DNA of 64,000 nt from Promineifilum sp. (GTDB lineage: Bacteria > Chloroflexota > Anaerolineae > Promineifilales > Promineifilaceae): contig JAGOBF010000006.1 in the NCBI GenBank assembly GCA_017983515.1, positions 98,228 to 162,227 of the forward strand. Direction: 5' to 3'. The notes under the pieces are model-generated. The model was not told the origin of the DNA. It was given only the letters and a program-made list of their open reading frames with translations, and ran no database searches. Below, one piece after another: positions 61,731 through 64,000 of this stretch (its first letter is position 1; every line of letters begins with the position of its first letter). A program made the position numbers and the translations under genes.

Positions 61731-63134
61731 TCAGGATTCCATGATGGGCAGAACAGAAATATCGATCTCCAGTTGCAACGCTTCGGCGCGGATCCACCCT
61801 TCTTGCCCGCCCGGCAGCCAAATCTTCACCCAATCCGCCTCGGCCGTCCGGCCGATCAGCACCACACTCTGGCCGGGCACGACGCGCAGAATTGGCGCCG
61901 CTGTATCGTTTGGCGTGGCGTAGACGTAGACGATGGGCAGCCCGGCCGGGGGCGTGACGGCGACCGTTTCCTCGGTCGCCGCGGGTGTTGTCGTCGCCGC
62001 CGGTGCATCTGTGGCCGTCGCTGTGCTCGTTGCCGTGGCTTCGCTCGTGGGTGTCGCCGCCGGCGTGGAAGTGGAGACACCGGTAGCGGTGGCCTTAGGC
62101 GTCGGCGGAGCGTCGGTCGGCGTGGCGGTCGTGGTCGCCGCCGCCGCGGGGGTCACGGCCGTCTTGCCGCCGGCAATGGTGGCGATGGGCTGCGCAGTGG
62201 CCGTCGCCGCCGGAACGGTGGCCGCCGGCGTTTGACCGGCCGCCGGCCGTGTAGGCTGCCAGCCGACGACCTGCGGCGGCGCGATGCCCTGGACGACCGG
62301 CACGCCGGCTATTGAGGCCGAGACGTGGATGATCTCGGCGGCGATCCACCCCTCGCGGCCATCGGGCAGGCGAATCTGTACCCAATGATTGTCGGCCGTG
62401 CGGCCGATGATGCCCAGCGTCTGCCCCTCGGTCACGCTGTCCATTGGCTCATAGAGGAAGCCGGGCCCGGTGTAGACGGCGAAGAACGGGGCCAGATAGG
62501 GCGGCGGCGCGTCCAGGAAGGGGGTCAGAATTGGCAGATCGTTGATCGAGGCCGAGGGCAGAAACGGGCTGTCGGCGCGCGCCCAGCCGGAGCGGCCGTC
62601 GGGCAGATAGACGTGGACCCATGTCGCCGCGTCATTGCGGCCGTTCAGGGCCAGCACGTCGCCCGGCCGCGCCCAGCCGACCAACCCGAAGCCGCGATCC
62701 GCGCCGGTGTAGACGGGGATCGGATCGTTGGTGACGAAGGCGGTGATGCCCCACAGGGCCACGTCGGCGATGGGCAGCGCGGCGATATCGATTGCCGGCC
62801 GGATGTAGCTCGCGTTGACCCAGCCGCGATAGCCGTTGTATAGCTCGATCTGCACCCAACTGCCGGTCCGGTTGCGGCCGACCAGCTGCACCTGCTCGCC
62901 TTCCATTAGATAGGCCACGGCCGTGTAGCTCACATGCGGCCCGGTGCGCAGGTTGAGCGAAGTGGCGCTGACGCGCCCTTGGGCATAGACAGGCCCATAC
63001 GGCCCCAACGGTGCCGGGCCGGTCTGGGCCTGGCCGCGCTGCGCCCCGGCCACGACGAACGCCGCCATAGCCAGCGTCGCCAAACCGAGTAGCAGCAATT
63101 GTAATTGAGGGCGAGAATAAAAAATCTTGTTCAT
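61731..63134 (-). CDS. Exported protein with four SH3 domains and a Thr/Ala-rich linker
   Basis: About 467 residues from ATG 63134 (63182 is a TTG in a poorer context). Signal segment LQLLLLGLATLAMAAFVVAG. Domains: SH3 number 1 (SATSLNLRTGPHVSYTAVAY, GYRGWVNASYI), number 2 (DPIPVYTGADRGFGLVGWAR, GRSGWARADS), number 3 (APFFAVYTGPGFLYEPMDSV, GREGWIAAEI), a linker of 120 residues rich in T, A and P, then number 4 (IVYVYATPNDTAAPILRVVP, GQEGWIRAEALQ). Bacterial SH3 domains bind peptidoglycan or peptides. The gene probably makes a cell-envelope protein. The single-letter pattern of the linker is shared by other secreted proteins in this window. Confidence 0.85.
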   Translation of the reverse strand: MNKIFYSRPQLQLLLLGLATLAMAAFVVAGAQRGQAQTGPAPLGPYGPVYAQGRVSATSLNLRTGPHVSYTAVAYLMEGEQVQLVGRNRTGSWVQIELYNGYRGWVNASYIRPAIDIAALPIADVALWGITAFVTNDPIPVYTGADRGFGLVGWARPGDVLALNGRNDAATWVHVYLPDGRSGWARADSPFLPSASINDLPILTPFLDAPPPYLAPFFAVYTGPGFLYEPMDSVTEGQTLGIIGRTADNHWVQIRLPDGREGWIAAEIIHVSASIAGVPVVQGIAPPQVVGWQPTRPAAGQTPAATVPAATATAQPIATIAGGKTAVTPAAAATTTATPTDAPPTPKATATGVSTSTPAATPTSEATATSTATATDAPAATTTPAATEETVAVTPPAGLPIVYVYATPNDTAAPILRVVPGQSVVLIGRTAEADWVKIWLPGGQEGWIRAEALQLEIDISVLPIMES

Positions 63135-63328
63135 GGCAGTACCGGAATGAATAGTCAAACCTGGGTTTATAGGAACTGCCAAACCCTCTAGCGTGCAGTA
63201 TAAGAGTGTACCCGCCGCGCGGGCAAGGCTGAACGCTCATTTTGATCTCGTTTTTCACAACAGCCCCCGTTCGTAAAACGGGTGACCCACAGCTATAATA
63301 TCTCGCGGTGCTTGCGGAAAAGATTACA

Positions 63329-64000
63329 ATGGACTGGATGGATGATGTGCGGCAAGGAAACGTGCGGGCCGTCGCGCGGCTCATCACGCGGGTGGAGAGT
63401 AGCGCCGCCGCCGCGCAGGAGGCGGTTCGCCGGCTCTATGCCCATACCGGTCGCGCCCACGTTGTGGGCATCACCGGCCCGCCGGGCTCCGGCAAGAGCA
63501 GCCTGGTCAGCGAGCTGGCCAAGGTGTTTCGCCGGGACGGCCGGCGCGTCGGCATTGTCGCCGTCGATCCCAGCAGTCCCTTTACCGGCGGCGCGCTCCT
63601 CGGCGACCGGGTGCGCATGCGCGACCTGTCGGGCGACGCGGGCATCTTCGTCCGCTCGATGGCCTCGCGCGGCAGCCTGGGCGGGCTGGCCCGCAGCACG
63701 CTGGCCGTGGTCAAGGTGCTCGACGCGGCCGGCTATGACGTAATCCTCATCGAGACGGTCGGGGCCGGGCAAGCCGAAGTCGACATCGCCACGGCCGCCC
63801 ACACCACCATCGTCCTGGACGCTCCCGGCATGGGCGACGATGTTCAATCGATCAAAGCCGGCATCCTGGAGATCGCCGATATTCTCGTGGTCAATAAGGC
63901 TGACCGGCCCGGTGCAAACCGGGTGGTCAAATCGCTGCAGATGATGCTCCACATGGCAATGCCCGCCGACGACGGCGTCCACCACGCCGCCCATCAGGAC
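63329..64000 (+). CDS. meaB: Methylmalonyl-CoA mutase-associated GTPase MeaB, 3' end outside window
   Basis: G-protein chaperone that loads and protects adenosylcobalamin on methylmalonyl-CoA mutase, in propionate and branched-chain carbon metabolism. 224 codons are present of the usual 310-330; the frame is open to the window end. Walker A VGITGPPGSGKSSLVSELAK, switch DPSSPFTGGALLGDRVRM, DVILIETVGAGQAEVDIATA (GQxEVDI signature), and ILVVNKADRPGANRVVKSLQ (NKxD). Start ATG 63329, confirmed by the N-terminal RQGNVRAVARLITRVES of the family. The mutase genes are not seen. Confidence 0.95.
   Translation, partial: MDWMDDVRQGNVRAVARLITRVESSAAAAQEAVRRLYAHTGRAHVVGITGPPGSGKSSLVSELAKVFRRDGRRVGIVAVDPSSPFTGGALLGDRVRMRDLSGDAGIFVRSMASRGSLGGLARSTLAVVKVLDAAGYDVILIETVGAGQAEVDIATAAHTTIVLDAPGMGDDVQSIKAGILEIADILVVNKADRPGANRVVKSLQMMLHMAMPADDGVHHAAHQD

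Noticed and set aside
61377..61923. Two short open frames after the broken regulator
   Set aside because: No ribosome site, no recognisable motif, and composition unlike the surrounding genes.

Overview
The window is GC-rich, densely coded bacterial chromosome. No rRNA or tRNA gene was seen. The gene content suggests a Chloroflexota bacterium, probably of the Anaerolineae/Ardenticatenia type. The clues are secreted proteins with Thr/Pro/Ala-rich linkers, LVIVD beta-propeller and SH3-repeat proteins, large multiheme cytochromes, a glyoxylate-shunt pair with an XRE-type regulator remnant, and an effector-associated-domain/TIR/SUMF1 protein. This placement is inference; no 16S or marker tree is possible here. 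LAYOUT. 0-8.2 kb: partial endonuclease IV, M19 dipeptidase, an AT-rich anchored protein, DNA polymerase III alpha (dnaE), an SDR gene remnant and a SpoU-type RNA methyltransferase. 8.3-12.5 kb: a zinc-ribbon protein, a repetitive LVIVD surface protein frameshifted near its end, and a PIN/antitoxin pair. 12.6-16.6 kb: isocitrate dehydrogenase, a lipoprotein with an HEATH metalloprotease motif, and a DUF151 nuclease. 16.7-20.2 kb: a replication operon, dnaB, a DnaD-like gene and a DnaC-like loader with two tandem AAA+ domains. 20.3-26.1 kb: a PadR/HAAS membrane module with a clear operator, thiD, a GbsR/MarR regulator, a CDP-paratose-epimerase-like gene, and rimI-tsaB-tsaE. 26.4-33.0 kb: four same-strand genes encoding 10-, 14- and 8-heme cytochromes c (32 CxxCH motifs) plus a b-type cytochrome; this looks like a quinol-linked extracytoplasmic electron-transfer system. 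33.2-50.9 kb: a GT-C glycosyltransferase, gyrA, pheA with a phosphotransferase, an acyl-CoA ligase, a NYN-domain protein, twin parS-like palindromes, a methyltransferase with a Trm112-like tail, penicillin acylase, PlsC, a GT4 glycosyltransferase and a CadD-type transporter. 50.9-55.2 kb: an accessory island with three toxin-antitoxin pairs, one solitary antitoxin and an EAD-TIR-SUMF1 conflict protein split by one missing base. 55.3-64 kb: a secreted clan GH-A-like glycosidase, a methyltransferase, isocitrate lyase, malate synthase, a decayed XRE regulator, an SH3-repeat exported protein and the start of meaB. HOW THE PARTS FIT. icd, aceA and aceB lie in one window and control the branch between TCA cycle and glyoxylate shunt, the acetate/fatty-acid route, which fits the acyl-CoA ligase and the methylmalonyl-CoA mutase chaperone meaB. 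The multiheme cluster suggests respiration with an acceptor outside the membrane. The most unusual items are the multiheme cluster, the two-headed helicase loader beside dnaB, the twin parS-like sites, and the frameshifted EAD-TIR-SUMF1 gene inside a toxin-antitoxin island.
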